DNA of 64,000 nucleotides from Lumbricus terrestris (taxonomy: Eukaryota > Annelida > Clitellata > Crassiclitellata > Lumbricidae): positions 38,500,605-38,564,604 of the forward strand of contig OX457043.1 of the NCBI GenBank assembly GCA_949752735.1. The letters are read 5' to 3'. Position numbers and translations under genes: made by a program. Within the stretch, counting starts at the first letter, position 1. Every line of letters begins with the position of its first letter. Of this stretch, positions 24,301 to 39,300 are shown in pieces. The notes under the pieces are model-generated. The model did not search any database, had not been told where the DNA came from, and saw nothing but the letters and a program-made list of their open reading frames with translations.

Positions 24301-27300
24301 AATAGGCTAGTTTAAATTTAATATAAATTAAAATTAACAATATTGATTTATAACGATTGCATGGTGTGTAGCCTTAAAAAATGTAGGTTTAGGTGTGTCA
24401 TGTACAGAAAAGGTTAAGAGCCTATGGTGTGGATGTTGCAAGATCAGATAAATCTATAATGACGGAGGCAGGCCTTTGTCAAAAACTACCCTCAACATTA
24501 GTCTGTTATTGTGTGCCTTGAAGCCGAGGTACTCGCTCGAAGAATGGCACCGGTCTGCACTTGTAAAGTTGTAATAACCATTACCCAACCATTGCACCAT
24601 AGTATTGTAATGATTTAGACAGATTTCTGCATCAATTGCAGATTCATACAGCCCCTGGGATCACCTCTGAGTAGCTTTCTTGAAGCGTCAAACTCTTTGT
24701 TCCTTGATTGGGAGACTCAGCAGGCTCGCTTGGCTGCTATGTAAACCATCTGGAATGAGAATGACCTTCCGTGGACTGCGTGAATTACCTCTGACCATTC
24801 AAACTCTGTTTCATAATTCACTCTTTTATCGTTAGCCGTGATTGAAGGCGTACTATATAAATCCATATCTAGAATGAATTAATTAATACAAATCTTTGAA
24901 ATGTATGAATGAATTAATTGATAACTATCCACTTGTACTTTCTGACTTTTGTCTTTTGAGACATTAAAGGAAATCTAGTTGCTTTTGCTGAACATTGCTT
25001 AAACTGCATATATTGAATTTTAGTTCTATATAAAAAATTATTGTTATGCTCTGTTTTCACCTAATTATATCAGTGTTTTGGCACATGTTTCAACAATCTG
25101 TGTAGCTTTTTAATAACCTGGCATCTGGCTGAACTGTATTTACTCTGTCTGAACTCTATTTAAGGTAATATACTGATTCGTATTAAATGATTATTAAAAA
25201 CCATCGACAGAGAAGCTGACTATCATACTGCAATTGTGGCATGCAACTATTTTGTGGTTTGCATGACAGCAATGTTCAGATGATAGAGTGACGAGTAGTC
25301 ACGCACGAACTCAGAATGGACTTAAATACCCTGACAGTGATTTATGAACTATATAAATTCTGAGGCTCGAGGAAGGATCTATAACCACTGCTTGATGTTT
25401 AGACGAACAAGTGTGATTATCTAGTATTAAACTGTGTTTTCTCTATGACCAGTTTGATCTGGCAGGATTTTTTTTAATGTATTCAAGAGAATCTCTAAAT
25501 TCGTGGTTTTACTGTAACTTTTTGACTTAGGTGTTGGATCTCAGCTGAAGGTACTATACAGCATGACTACACCAGGAACAAATGCCAAATCTTTACGACA
25601 CATACCACAGGCTCCAGAACGAATTCTAGATGCACCTGAAATGCTTGACGACTACTGTGAGTTTCGCAGAATCAATTTATATTTAGCACTACAACAGGCA
25701 AGGTGCACAAATGGCTTCTGAGCTGTTATCCGGTGGCTTGGTCATACGATTAGCACTTCCTTGTTTAATTCTAGCTCCTAGTAGCAGTATTTCTCTAAAT
25801 CTTGTTGAGTTGACGCAACTTTTAACTGAAGAATAAAATAATAATTTAGTTTATTCAGCAATCCGGTTGACAGACAACAAGCGGTTACAGTGTACAATTA
25901 TGCAATTGAGACAATTCAAAAAAACGCAGAACACAGAATACACAAATCTTAACTATGCTAACAGAACAGAGCCTACAATGATTGGCACTAATAGCAGCCT
26001 ACATACCATGAAATTTTTCAATTTTGATTTTTGACTGAAAATGATGATTAAATATGCTTTACACACAGTAAAGCACCAATCTGTGAACAATATGTTATTT
26101 TTAATGATATTTAGTATGGCTTTGTGGTTATTGTTTAACTAATTCTATGATTTTTCCAGAAATTTTCCACTCCTGCCATAAATAGCCATATTTGGCATAA
26201 AGCTAGCATAACAAATGAGGCATTATTAAAAAGCCCAGACTTCCTTCTAGCCTATTATGCAATCCGTTATTTGTTGCAGATATAATTCATTTCTGAACAT
26301 GGTTGCTAAAGAATCTTGCATTCCAAAGTTATATGAAACTTGAAATGCATTTTTCCCAGAATTGTAATTCGAACGGTTGAACCATATTTTTACTGACTAA
26401 CTGTGGACAGGAACATGTTAGAACATTGATACGATTTGTGTCATTTTAAAGAAGAGACTTTATTTTAAAAGATGTATGAAAATTGTGCAAACGACTTAAG
26501 CCTGGTTTTGGTCAGATGGGTCACATTTTGAGATTTAATTTTTTTTAAAGGTATATTTCAGTACGTAGCGAACTCCTGAGTAGTGATGTATGTGAATGTT
26601 ACTTTGTGAATCTTGTCCGGTTTAGTTTTCACTGATTAAAGAATTGCAGCTATATTTCTATTTTATTATCTACTACTTAAATGAAACCTCTGCAACTAAA
26701 ATAGAAATGTATTTTGCCTCTCTGATGAGACAAAGAACAATGGACATACCATTCTGGATCACTGGCAGATTCTACCTTAGCCTTATTTTATGTAATGTAA
26801 ATCTCTAAAATCTCTCCTCTTTACATCAAATTAAGTCTTCAAGAACCATATTGTTTGTTTTCACTGACTTAAGTCTTAGAGCCTATGAAAGTTGAGGGTT
26901 CTGAAAAATAATATGGGTCCACAGAGATCACAGACTGATTATGTGCTAGTCTTTGTTAGGATATTTGATGCAAAATGGTGTTTTTTAATAATTGCATCAC
27001 AAAGAAGAAAGTATATTCAGAATGACAGTTGCTAGGTGCATGACATGATGAATCCAAGATTAATATTGCAAGACATTTCAAAAGGCTACCACACTAACGC
27101 ACTTAATAATAAGCTGGAATGTGTGTTTAATCTTGAATTGAGACTCTTTGTACATCTAATGAAGAACTTTTCTGACTTTTTCAATTATTATGCTATGTTT
27201 GGTTTGTGATTCAGATCTGAACCTACTCGATTGGTCATCTCAGAATATTTTGGCCGTCTGTCTCGGTTCAAGTGTCTACCTTTGGAATGCCACGTCGGGA

Positions 27301-30300
27301 GATATCCAACAGTTGATGGAGATGGAAAATTCCTCAGACTATGTTTCCTCTCTGGCCTGGATGAATGAAGGAAATCATCTGGCAGTTGGCACAAGTACTT
27401 CAGAAGTGCAGGTATGCCAATTACTTAGCTTTAAAGGTCCAAAATTCTTTCGGTAAACTGGGTGTGACCTATAGAGACTGACTTATCAATCAGCATCTGC
27501 TTCAAGTGTGCCTGAAACCAATTACCACTGCTATAGGCATTAGGCAGTTAGGCTATTTAAACCAGGTTGAGGAATTGTCAAGCCAAGATCTCTAGGCTCC
27601 CCTGAGTGGGTACCTTATGGGCAATTCTATGAGAACAGGTACACATACCTCCAAAAATAAACTTCAGTACATGCATTGGTTGTCTTCATATTTTAATTCT
27701 ATGATGCTCGTAGTTCACCTTTGAAAGGTTTTTAGGTAGCATTTCTTCATTTACTAGCTCAGATTCACAAAATTGCAGAGATACGTAAAAGTATAAATTT
27801 CACAGATTTTTAATGAGAAATTGATGAAGTGCATAGTGCCTATACACTTCATCAATTTCTCATTAAAAATCTGTGAAATTTATACTTTTACGTATCTCTG
27901 CAACAGTCAAAGTAGATGTAACAATTTAAGCATTTTAAACTTATATCCTGCAATTCTCTTTAAAACACTAAAAAAATTATGTCTCTATAATGAACCGTTT
28001 TGTCACAGCATGTGTCTGAACAAACTATGCATTCTTCAGAATGTCATTGTCATGTCCCTAACGTTTTTCGTAATAATGTACATCAATCATACTAGACTAC
28101 AGGTATAATTCAGATAATTTTTATGCCATGCTAACTTGGTTGGTACTTTAAACTTTGGTAGAGTTTTGGAAAATTTTGCTGCTCATTTAATGGATACAGC
28201 ATTAGGGGCGTGACATAATTAGCGTTAGGGACGTGACATTGATACCTCTTGAAAATATTTTCATGAACATCAAAATTTTATAATATTAAATCACCACTGT
28301 ATCATTCAATAGATGATGCTTCTAGTGCCAGATTTTCTAATTTAAATATCTTATATTACAGAATTTTATATAATAATTTATTTATTGCCATATAGTAATA
28401 AATTTTACAGATTTAATCACAATGCATTGGCTTAACATTGGCATCTCATTTCATTGTGCTTGTATTATTTTTTCGATTGATAGTTTAAAACATCAGTTGT
28501 GTCCATTGATACCCTTTTATAAAGTTCAAGAACACTGTGATTAAATACTCCAAGCAAAGGAACTGCAAATATGAAAAAATAATTTCTGCTGACAGCCATG
28601 ACCTATGTTGTCACAAACTGTCGTTAAACTCTGGATCCATCTAACATTCCAAGCTGTAATTTTATGTAAGCTAAAGTTTAGAATTTTACACTTGATGTGA
28701 GCAAACCCTGCAACTGTTCATATTCTGACAGTGCCAGTCCCAAGACTGGATAAAGGAGGAGGGTGGCACTAATGAGCTATGATATCAGTGTCATAAAACT
28801 GAAAATGCTACATATATGAGAGGTGTATGGACTGAAACGTCAATAGTTGATTGTGTTAATTAGTACAATGTGCAATTGTCCAGTGTTAATTTGCCTTACT
28901 GCACTTAAATCAGAAGACCACTGTGAGTTGGCAGGTAAAATTGGCATTGAACTTCAACTGTTAGCTTGTGGCACATAGTTTAGTAAAGTTTAGTTATAAA
29001 CTGTAGATACAATTTATCTGGTTGCTCATGTCATGGTTGCTAAGGCTCACACGCACTGAGCAAACCCAACTTTACACTTGTAAATGTTTGTCTAAAGACC
29101 AGAATACCAAGATTATTATTTATTTTATTTAATACAGCAATTTGATATAGTGCCCCTTCAAGGTTGACTACTCAGGAGCGCTCCAAGTTCAGTAGAACAG
29201 TTGAGTAGAACAGTCTTAAAAACACTGTAAAATAGTGGTGATGCTAATTTATAGAATGCCAACACTGTACACTAAATGACAAAAGCAAGTTGTTATATAC
29301 TTTGGTATACTGACTCAATGAAAAAATACAGAACAAAATTATCATTTTTAACTTGCGCAAATTTCTGGTTTTTGGTGTGCAATTTTTTGGCGCAAATTTC
29401 TGGTGGGCCTACATAAAATCCCTTATGGATTGTGATGCATATCAACGCAAGGCACAACATGCAACCATGCAAGGAACAAGTACATAAGGCATACATACAT
29501 ACATATATAGTAACATATATATATATATATATTCTGTGTGGTGAGGCTGACCAATTGAGATACCAAAATATAAGCACCATGGCTCACTCTGAGATGAATC
29601 TTTGCAATATGTACACCGTGGTTCAAAAAAAAGTAAGCCAAATTGTTTTGCACATATCTTTAATACCTGATGACATATCACGCTAAAATTTTACAAATAT
29701 TTAGAGAATTGGACCAAGAATATGATTCCAAAATTTCATGAGATAAAGTTGAACGGATAAAAAGATATGAATCTTTCAACTTCATATGCCGAAATTTCAG
29801 TTTACAAGCAATTTTCTGTTAGATTCAATAAAATGTAAGCCAAACTGTTTTTCTTACATCTCTAATGTTTGATGATTAATCATATTAAAATTTTCCCAAT
29901 ATTTGGATAATTGAACCAAGAATAGGATTCCAAAATATCATTTCATAAATTTGAACGGATAGAAAGATATGGATATTTCAACTTCATCTCCCAAAATATC
30001 AGTTTTCAGCAAGTCTGTTATGGCATTCGTTGCGGTTTCGGCGCTTGGTCGTTCCCATTAATTTTAGTCTTCATTGATCCCGGAGTAAAAATTAATGGAG
30101 CCTATTATCGCGACGTTCTGCTGTCACAGCATCTTCTACCTGTAATCAGAAATCCAGCCCCAGACTGCCCCAGCCAAGGAAGCCATCGAAATGCTGACAA
30201 GAGAGACGCCAGACTTCATTTATCCAACATAATGGCCTCCGAACAGCCCAAATTTGAATCCTGTCGACTATAAACTCTGGAGCGTGATGCAAGACCGAGT

Positions 30301-33300
30301 CTACCAGACAACAATCCATGATATACATGCAAACGATCTGAAGCAACGCTTGTTTGAAGTCTGGGATCGCCCGGACCAGAGGATAATCGACGATGCTGTT
30401 GCTCAATGCATGGCGCCAGCGCCTCCAGGCTTGCGTGCAAGCATGCAGCAGGAGGAGGACATTTTGAGCATCTTATTTAATTCAGTAATCAAACCATACT
30501 GTTGGAATAATATTGGTGGTTCATTTCTCTATATATCTGGAAAATCTTAGACTGATTAATCATCAGGCATTAGAGATATAAGAAAAACAGTCATTGAATC
30601 TAACAGAAAATTGCTTGTAAACTGATATTTCCGCATATGAAGTTGAAAGATACATATCTTTTTATCCGTTCAACTTTATCTCTTGAAATTTTGGAGTCAT
30701 ATTCTTGGTCCAATTCTCTAAATATTTGGAAAATTTTAGCGTGATATGTCATCAGGTATTAGAGATATATGCAAAACAATTTGGCTTACTTTTTTTGAAC
30801 CACGGTGTATACAAACACAGGTACACATGGCATGCGCTGAAGTAAAGACATAACCAAGCACTCCATGTACGCTAAGCTAATCTGCATAAGGAACCCAATC
30901 AGGGAAGTCTAGAGATCTTGGCAGAACAATTCCTCCACTTAGTTTAAACAGCCTGGCAATCTATAGCAGCGGTCAATGGTTTCAGGTGAACTTGAAGCAG
31001 AGTCTGATTGGTCAGCAAGTCTCTATTTAGTCATATCTACTGAAGGCGTCACTTGTCTGGTTTACAGAGAAACTGCCGAAAGCAAGCCTTTGCCTTTAAG
31101 AGATAGATGTATGTAGGTGCACACATGCACTTAATGTTATGTTCTTACATGTTGTTTGAAAAGATTTATTTTTGGCAATGTCTTTGCAACTGGCTTATAG
31201 TTAGATTTGATTTGAATATATTTTCATTATAATCATATTCTGTCTAATATCATAATTTTTCATTTGATGTGTTTTAGCTTTGGGATGTGTCGAAGATGAA
31301 AAAATTGCGAAGCATGGGGGGCCATGCAAGTCGTGTCGGGTCTCTGTCATGGAATGCACACATTCTCTCGAGGTATTCTTTTTCTTACGAACTTTCTTAA
31401 GAGGCTATTTGAATGCAGTCGTCTCACTCATCATAGAACTGCAGTATCTGGGCTATCTTGGAAAACATTAACAAAATTTGAACTTTTCAACATGCAAAAA
31501 TTCATTTTATTTTTTATTTTTTTAAATTTATGTTTAGACAATGATGAGTGAGACGACTGCATTCAAATAGCCATGAAGTTGTAAGACATCAACATTTAAG
31601 ATTAATTTTTATCAATCAATCAGAATTTTTATAGTGCCCTTTAAGGTAGCTACTCAGAGCCGCTCCCGGCCGAGATCAAGCGAAAAAAGTCTTCAACAGT
31701 TTTTGAAATTGAGAACAGCTTGGGAGGTGTTGCATCATTTTTATCTAATTCTTCATGGAAACGGTGAGGTTTTTCTCGAATCTATTCGACCGCATGGGCT
31801 GCCATTTTGTCAAAGGATAAAAATATGTGTTAATTCAAATGTCCGTTTTCATTGGTCAAATGACGGCTTTAGGTTCCCTTTCTAAATATATCTTCCACAC
31901 ATATCTATGCTTATTTATATTACCTTGGACTAAATGACGTAAAGTTTCAAAAATATAATGCTTTTGATAGGTCTGTAAACGTCATTACAAGGGCATGCGG
32001 CTACTACACTGTCATTTTTTCCCTGAATAAAACGCCATTTTCCCCGTTTTTTTACATCTATACTTGTAACTGCATTTTTTGTTTGGTTGTATAATTTCTA
32101 GGACGCTAAAACACAATCAATAACAAACCACAGTTTACTTTGGTACACTGATTCATTGAAACATAACGTTCTTTAAAATTTGTTGACTTGCACATGTTAC
32201 GAAATCAATTAATTTTCCATTTCCGTTTTTTTGGTCATTTTTTTCTCCGTTTTTTTTTGAATAGAACGCCGTTTTTTACATCTATGCTTATATCTGCATT
32301 TTTTTCTTAGTTGTATACTTTCTAGGCGGCCAAAGCTATACAATCAATAACAAAACACAGTTAGATACTTTGGAACACTGATTCATTGAAAAATAACGTG
32401 CTTTAAAATTCGTTGACTTGGACAAAATTTGCGCAAATTTATCGTTTTTGGTGCGAATTTTGTTCAATTTTTTGGCGCAAATTTCTGGGGGCCTTATTAG
32501 GATAAAAAATAAGCGTCAAAATGACACAGGTCGATCAGACTTGGTCGATCAAATGCTTAGAAGCATAATGTTCTGGAGTTGTTTTAATGTATTGTGCCTT
32601 GTGCTGGAAGACAACTTCTGGAAGGTTCTTGTTACTAAGGACAATGACAACTGTGTAATTGAATATGTTATGCTGTGTTACAGTGGATCCCGTAGTGGAT
32701 ACATTCATCACCACGATGTCAGGATTGCAGATCATCTCATTGGTTCAGTCGCTGCTCACACACAAGAAGTCTGTGGTCTGCGATGGTCGCCAGATAGCAA
32801 GTACTTGGCCAGTGGCGGTAATGACAACCTGTTGAACATTTGGTCGTCTGACCTTGGCCAGTCAGCCTCACTTTACAGCTTCAATCAGCATCAAGCAGCC
32901 GTCAAGGTAACGAAGCCAACATCTATGCAATGTTATATATATGTGACCGTGCATGAGAAAACCCTCCCAAAGTCGGGAATTCCATAAAATGAGTTTAAGT
33001 TTGTTTTAAGTAGTACAGATATAGTTGATCAATTTGGTGAAAACCGTATATTTGCATCTTTTGAAATGAAATTTTTATGATTTTTTAGCATCTTGAGAAA
33101 TCGTTTTAGGGAGAAATCGCCAGTTGAAAATTACATCCATTACATGAACCACACAAAAGTCAATAGATTTTTCATCAGAATTTAGTAATATGTTCTAAAC
33201 ATAAAATTTTCTGCTCTTTCCAATGGTGTCAACGGCTTTTCTTGGAAAATTAAATTGAAGGAATGGCACAGATTTAAATAGGAGTCTCCGCACAGTATCG

Positions 33301-36300
33301 TGCATTTCGTTGAGAACTGGATGTAGACCTTTCCGCTCGATTTACTCGGTTTCAATATTTTCACCTTTGGTCGGGTTTTCTCATGCACGGTCACATATGT
33401 ATATATTGTTACAAGTCCCGTGACTCTATGGTTCAAATTTCTAAATACTCTAAAGGGAAAATGGATTCTCGCTAAATAAGTCATAAAAAGACAATTTCGT
33501 AAAATATAAACGATATATTGAAACAAAAACATACACGATAAAATACAAGAATTGGAGAGAAGATTAACATACGCGACCCTGACATTACAGTAGAACACGA
33601 CTGCAACCCGGCAAAAGAAACACGTCACCGAACACGACTGACAGGACCAGACATGGTTCGAATCTGCAAACGTCTTCAAAAAGGAGAATTCGTCGTCAAT
33701 ACCAAAAAGGATCCACTGGATCACGAATTCGCCTTCACAATTTCCACAGCCCAATTGCGACGTTTTCAAAAAGAAGCCATCCCTTTTCTAAGGTTCCTTA
33801 GTCAGCCACTCCTCCATCTCACATGATGTGGAATCAATAGGTCTCATGACCTTTACACGTGTTAGAGCTGCTATCAAATATATATAGTACCGCTACTGCA
33901 TATAGCAGAATCTAACAATATATATATGGATATTGGATAGTTCAAATAGCTTTTCTAGTTATCTGAGCAGTTGATATGATATTGAATATTTCTTTCTGAA
34001 GATTTTGGCAATAGCAGTGTTTTTGTGAGGTTAATAAAAGGTGCTATATCAATTTTTTGTCAAATGCATAATATGTACGACATATAAATGGTGCCAAAGT
34101 CCGTTATTTTTTTAAACTGGAGAGACACTGAAATTTAAATCCAATGTGGTTGAAATGCTACAATAATTTACTGTCTGACATATAATTTATAAATTTCATT
34201 TGACGCAGTGCCCGCCCGGCCACTGTTGCACTTTGTCACAATTAGTGTTATTGTTCATGCATTGGGAGAATGGGTGAAAACCTGACCTTACATATTAAGT
34301 GCTGAGGTGCTTTTTATGATGTTTTGTATGTTTTTGTGGTGTCACTTACACCATGAAATAACAGTTACTAATTATGATTACAGTATACTAAAGAAATGTA
34401 CAAAGAATTCTGAATACATGATACTCTGACCATCTGATTTTGCACTTTTTGGATTGTGCTATAGGCTTTGGCTTGGTGTCCGCGGCAGTCAAGTCTTTTG
34501 GTCAGTGGAGGTGGGACAGCTGACCGATGCATTCGATTCTGGAATGTCAATACTGGAACATGTATTAAAAGCGTTGATACAAATTCACAGGTAGGTAATT
34601 AATTAACTGATGTTGGATTGTATGAGAATTAATATATCTGTATAAAATTATATAATGTACAGGGTGCGCCAAAAAAAAGACCCCCCTAGGGTAGAATGTG
34701 ACTGGCTATAATGTGTAAATATGAATTGTCTATAAGCCTGGAAAATTTCATTTCAAAATTCTTACTTTTGGTCAAGATATTGGCAAAAAACCTAGGTGGG
34801 TCCTTTTTTTTGGCGCACCCTGTATATATATATTTATATATAATATGCTCATTGCATGTACTTGTCATTTGAACTTCTATGCTTTTTTACAGACTTTGAG
34901 ACTATTTCATCTGAATGACCATATATTTTAATTCCATCTTTGTAGGCTTTACAAAATTTATTCTATTTTACTCCGGTCCATTTTGAACTGCTCACTCAGC
35001 TAGTGGCGGACCTACGACAATTCTCATATCAGCAAATGTGACAGATAAACTTCGCGAACATGTGTGCACCATGCAATCTCGTGCATCAATGGTACATCAA
35101 TCAATTTCATCCGTTTAGATTTGTGACACTGGGGTTCAAAATGTGTCACATGTCAATGTTTGACCTTTTTATTCAGTCACATTCTACTGTAGTTCTGCTT
35201 TAAATTGCTTTTTGCATAATGAGAATATCTTTTCTGTAACTAAAGATATACTCGTTTGATTATTTCATTTGTAATGAAGTTCTATAATTTTTTATACTCA
35301 AGTCTGTGCATTACTCACAGGAACATCATCCTCAACTACTATTTCCTTCACCTTCCTCCCTTTGTCCGGGCTTAGGACCGGCACAGGGACGTTAAGTTCT
35401 AGAATTTTTTATACTCAAGTCTGTGCATTACTAACAGGAACATCATCCTCAACTACTATTTCCTCTATAACTTCAACGCTATCGTCTCATTTTAATGGTG
35501 GCTGTTTTCAATTGTCGTCCAACGTTGTCATTACTATGTTGAATTTAATGCACATGGCAATGATTTCTTAGCAATTCAAAGACCAATTGTGAAAATTACG
35601 TTGGAATTTATGGATGACATATGCTATCATCTCATTTAGTGGGGGGCCATTTTCAATTGTCTTCCAACGGCCTAGAAAAGGAGATGAGTGCTTCATCAAT
35701 TGTCTTCGGCTTAGGGACGACTTATACTTTTACTGGTGACATTTTATTATGTAAATGGATGAATAACCATAGTTATCTGTTGGCCAGCTCTTTGGTTATA
35801 ATGCATGATCTGCTATTTAACTAAACTATAGAGCAGGGTTCAGTTTCAAAGTTCTCTTGTCGAAGTCATTTTAGTTTATACTAATTCCAAGCAAATTGAA
35901 ATTGCTTGTAGGCTACAACAATATAATGATATTTATAATAGGAATTGCATGGAGAATTGGAGATTCATGAAGTGTAAGCCAGACATGGTGCAGATGAATA
36001 ACTTCATTGCTGAAAAGGAGAACATTTAGTTGAAAATAGTGAAACTTTCCGGAAAATACTTTTCCGGAAAGTTTCCGAAGAACCGGAAAAATACATTCAG
36101 TGGTCGTAACGATCTTGTATTTCCTGTAATGTCCTGTATTTTTTTGCTCGTCCTGTAAAATCCTGTATTTTTTTTAAAGTGTCCTGTATTTCCTGTATTT
36201 TTTGCAAAAGTCAGATTTCATGCACCTTTTTGTCGTGAATTATTATTGTCGTGATTATTTGTAATTTTTATTATATTTTTTCTGTTATAATTTAGAGTGG

Positions 36301-39300
36301 TATATATTTTATAAACAGACTGATTCAAAACGAGTAATATTTGTTCAGCATTGTACCATATTTTTTACTTTATTATTTTTTGCTTTTATTAAATGCAAAG
36401 AAGTTGTATGACAATCCAAGAATTATCATTCAGCAACACTTCATTGCAGATGTTGCTCATGTCTTTGGTGATTTCCTTCATTGTTTAAAGTATAGGGTCA
36501 ACTAGTTAATGTCCTGTATTGTGCATTGGTTCATTTTTTTTTTGTTTGAAAGCTTCTCTTGAGAGATGAAGGTGTAGGTTTTTGGGTGCAAAACAGGTCA
36601 CAAGGTGAAAGTGCTGAATGATTGCGAATTCATTATCGTAATCTCCAAACTTCTTTAACGCCACTCGAAAGTCGAGCACATGGCACCAAATTAGTCATGA
36701 ACTGTTCATCGAGTCAGAAAGGTTGTCTAAAGAGCAGTCCGAAGGAGTTCTGAGTCCGGTTCCGTAGTTCTTGAAGAGTTGAGACTTTAGTTTGGAATGG
36801 AAAACCCAGGAGGCAGTGTTTAATCTAGTCCCCCTCCTCTGGGGGGGGGGGAATTGAGGTTTCTGGGGGGGAGACAATTGAGCGTCCGAAAGACGCTCGT
36901 GATGCGCATAGCGAGACTGGAAGTAACATTATAAATTGTAAGAAAATTTCGGACTCCGTAGCATTGAGTATGTATTCAATAATATTTTATTGGTGGAAAA
37001 ATATGTCGGAAAGTTTCCGGGAAAATATGAAACTTTCCGGACAATTTTTTCGCCTCACAACACTATTTGAAAACAATTATGTTAGTCACAGTTAGTGCAG
37101 TGCACTCTGTCTTAGCCAATTTGTGCTGCAGTGTTCAAATTTGTGATGCTTTGCTAAAAGTGTTTTGGAAAAGTTGCTGGATCTGACTTTGGCAGATGAG
37201 CGAATATTTTTCTGACTACCTTTTTTGTAATTTACCCTTAATTTTAAAAATCCTACCATTTTTACTTAGTTTGTCATCTGGCGATCTTTTTTTAGTCATT
37301 CACAACCGATTTTTGGGTTTAATCTGCATCCATGTGTTAAACAAGCGATCCGGCTGAGACCTGTCATCAGCAGGTCACAAGAATCAATGCCGGGTCGCAG
37401 ACCCCCATACCAATCTGGCTCACTTTCAGCCCTGGCTTTATGATGCTTTGTTTTGTTTAGGTTTGTGCGTTGCTGTGGTCAAAGGACTACAAAGAACTTA
37501 TTTCCAGTCATGGATTTGCACTGAACCAGCTGACGGTCTGGACTTATCCAACCATGACAAAAGTGGCTGAATTAACTGGTAAGTAAACAATTAAACATCA
37601 TTTGAATTTCATCAGAAAATCATTTGCCTTGTACAATGCAAAATGGTTTGATGCATATGGATCAATCAATCATAATTTATACAGTGCCCCTTCAAGGTAT
37701 CTACTCAGAGGCACTCCCGGTCAAAATCAAGTGACAAAAACAGCCTTCAACAGTTTGTGAAATTGAGAAGAGCTTGGGAGGTGTCGCATAGTCAAGGGAA
37801 GTCCATTCCAGGTTGTTGGACCAACCACAGAGAACGAACGCCTCTGCAATGTTGCAGAGCGAGTGAAAGGAACCATTAACTCACCATGGACAGCAGAGAA
37901 CAGTGCATGGCGGCCTATGCAAGTGGAAAGACGGAGGCAAAGCTCACACAGATAAGAGGGTGCCCAGCCTGATAAGCATCGCCACACCAAAGATGCAATC
38001 CTAAATGATGTTTAACTATATAGATTAGAAATAAAATATAAAACCTTTATTTGTTTGTATATGCACTTGTTATAGCGCCCCTTCAAGCTCACTATTCGGA
38101 GGCGCTCCCGACTGCAGAGTGGACACTGCATCGGAGTTTCACGCCGAAGCGCTGAGCAATTGCGAGTGAAGGACTTGCCCAGGGTCCCTACGCGTCGACT
38201 TGAGGTGGATTCGAACCTCGAACCTTCCGGCTTCAAGGCAATGACGCCACCACTACACCACCGCGCCCCACTTTATGACAATAAAGTTAAGCTGCTTATC
38301 TAAGTTAGCATACCTTTGCAAGAAATCTTTGTTTTTTTATGTAGTTCATGTGTTTGAAATATTGATACTTTTTCTTCTAGATCAGCGGTTCCCAACCCGT
38401 GGCCCGCGGGCCAAAGGTGGCCCGCCAGGCCTCAGAAAATGGCCCGCAGCCTCAGAAAATGGCCCTCATCTCTCAAAGAATTATCAAAAATATATGAAAA
38501 AATTAACAATTTGGACATGATAGAACACATTATTATTTTCTATTACAAATTATTTTATGTAAATGCCGATAAATAACATCAAACATTATATTTTGAATCA
38601 ATTATAACAATTTTATATGCTTTTAGTTAATACGATTTTAGCCTTGTGGCCCCCTAGTGTCCTTCAACTAAGAAAAAGTGGCCCTCGTGTCCTCCAACTT
38701 AGAAAAAGTGGCCCTCAAGTTAAAAAAGGTTTTGAACCACTGTTCTAGATGCATACAGAATACATGTCTGTGTGGCTGGATTGGTTTGCTTTATGATGTA
38801 TTATTGTATATAGTATCTAGTTTAAAAAATTATATCTTCCAGCTTGACTAACTTTATGAGCTTTATTCTATGGACCTCAAAGAATCTTGATTTGACTTCA
38901 GCTGAAAACTCAGGTGTTTTAATAGGTGCTCAGTTTAGACATTTTGTACCTTCCTCTAAAATTCCCCCTGGCGCTTTCTGAGGTTCTCAATTGCCTTCGT
39001 CAGCTGAAGCCTCAGTGTTCTTGTTTCACGGTTTCATTTTGTAGCATCGTTTAGGAATAATCTTACAAATCTCTCAGCACCAACGCACCTTCCTACCTTC
39101 ATTCACTACTAACTCCTTACATTCCTCCTCGTTGCTTGCGTTCATCGGACACAAGTCTTTTATCTGAACCTCGATGCAAAACAGGTATGGGCTTGCGTGC
39201 ATTCCATGCCTCTGCACCCAAAGAATGGAATCGGCTTCCGCTCTCTCTTCGAAGCTCAATTTCACTTCCTTCATTCAAAAAGCGGCTAAAAACTTACTAC

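Noticed and set aside
32418..32987. Stand-alone 189-residue protein
   Set aside because: Its WD40 half is CDC20 exon 6; the rest is intron read-through.
33182..33769. 195-residue minus-strand protein
   Set aside because: Overlaps a MITE and intronic sequence; no recognisable domain or splice support.
35362..35571. Short Ser/Thr-rich plus-strand frame
   Set aside because: Lies in a direct duplication and a block shared with other repeats; no conserved motif.
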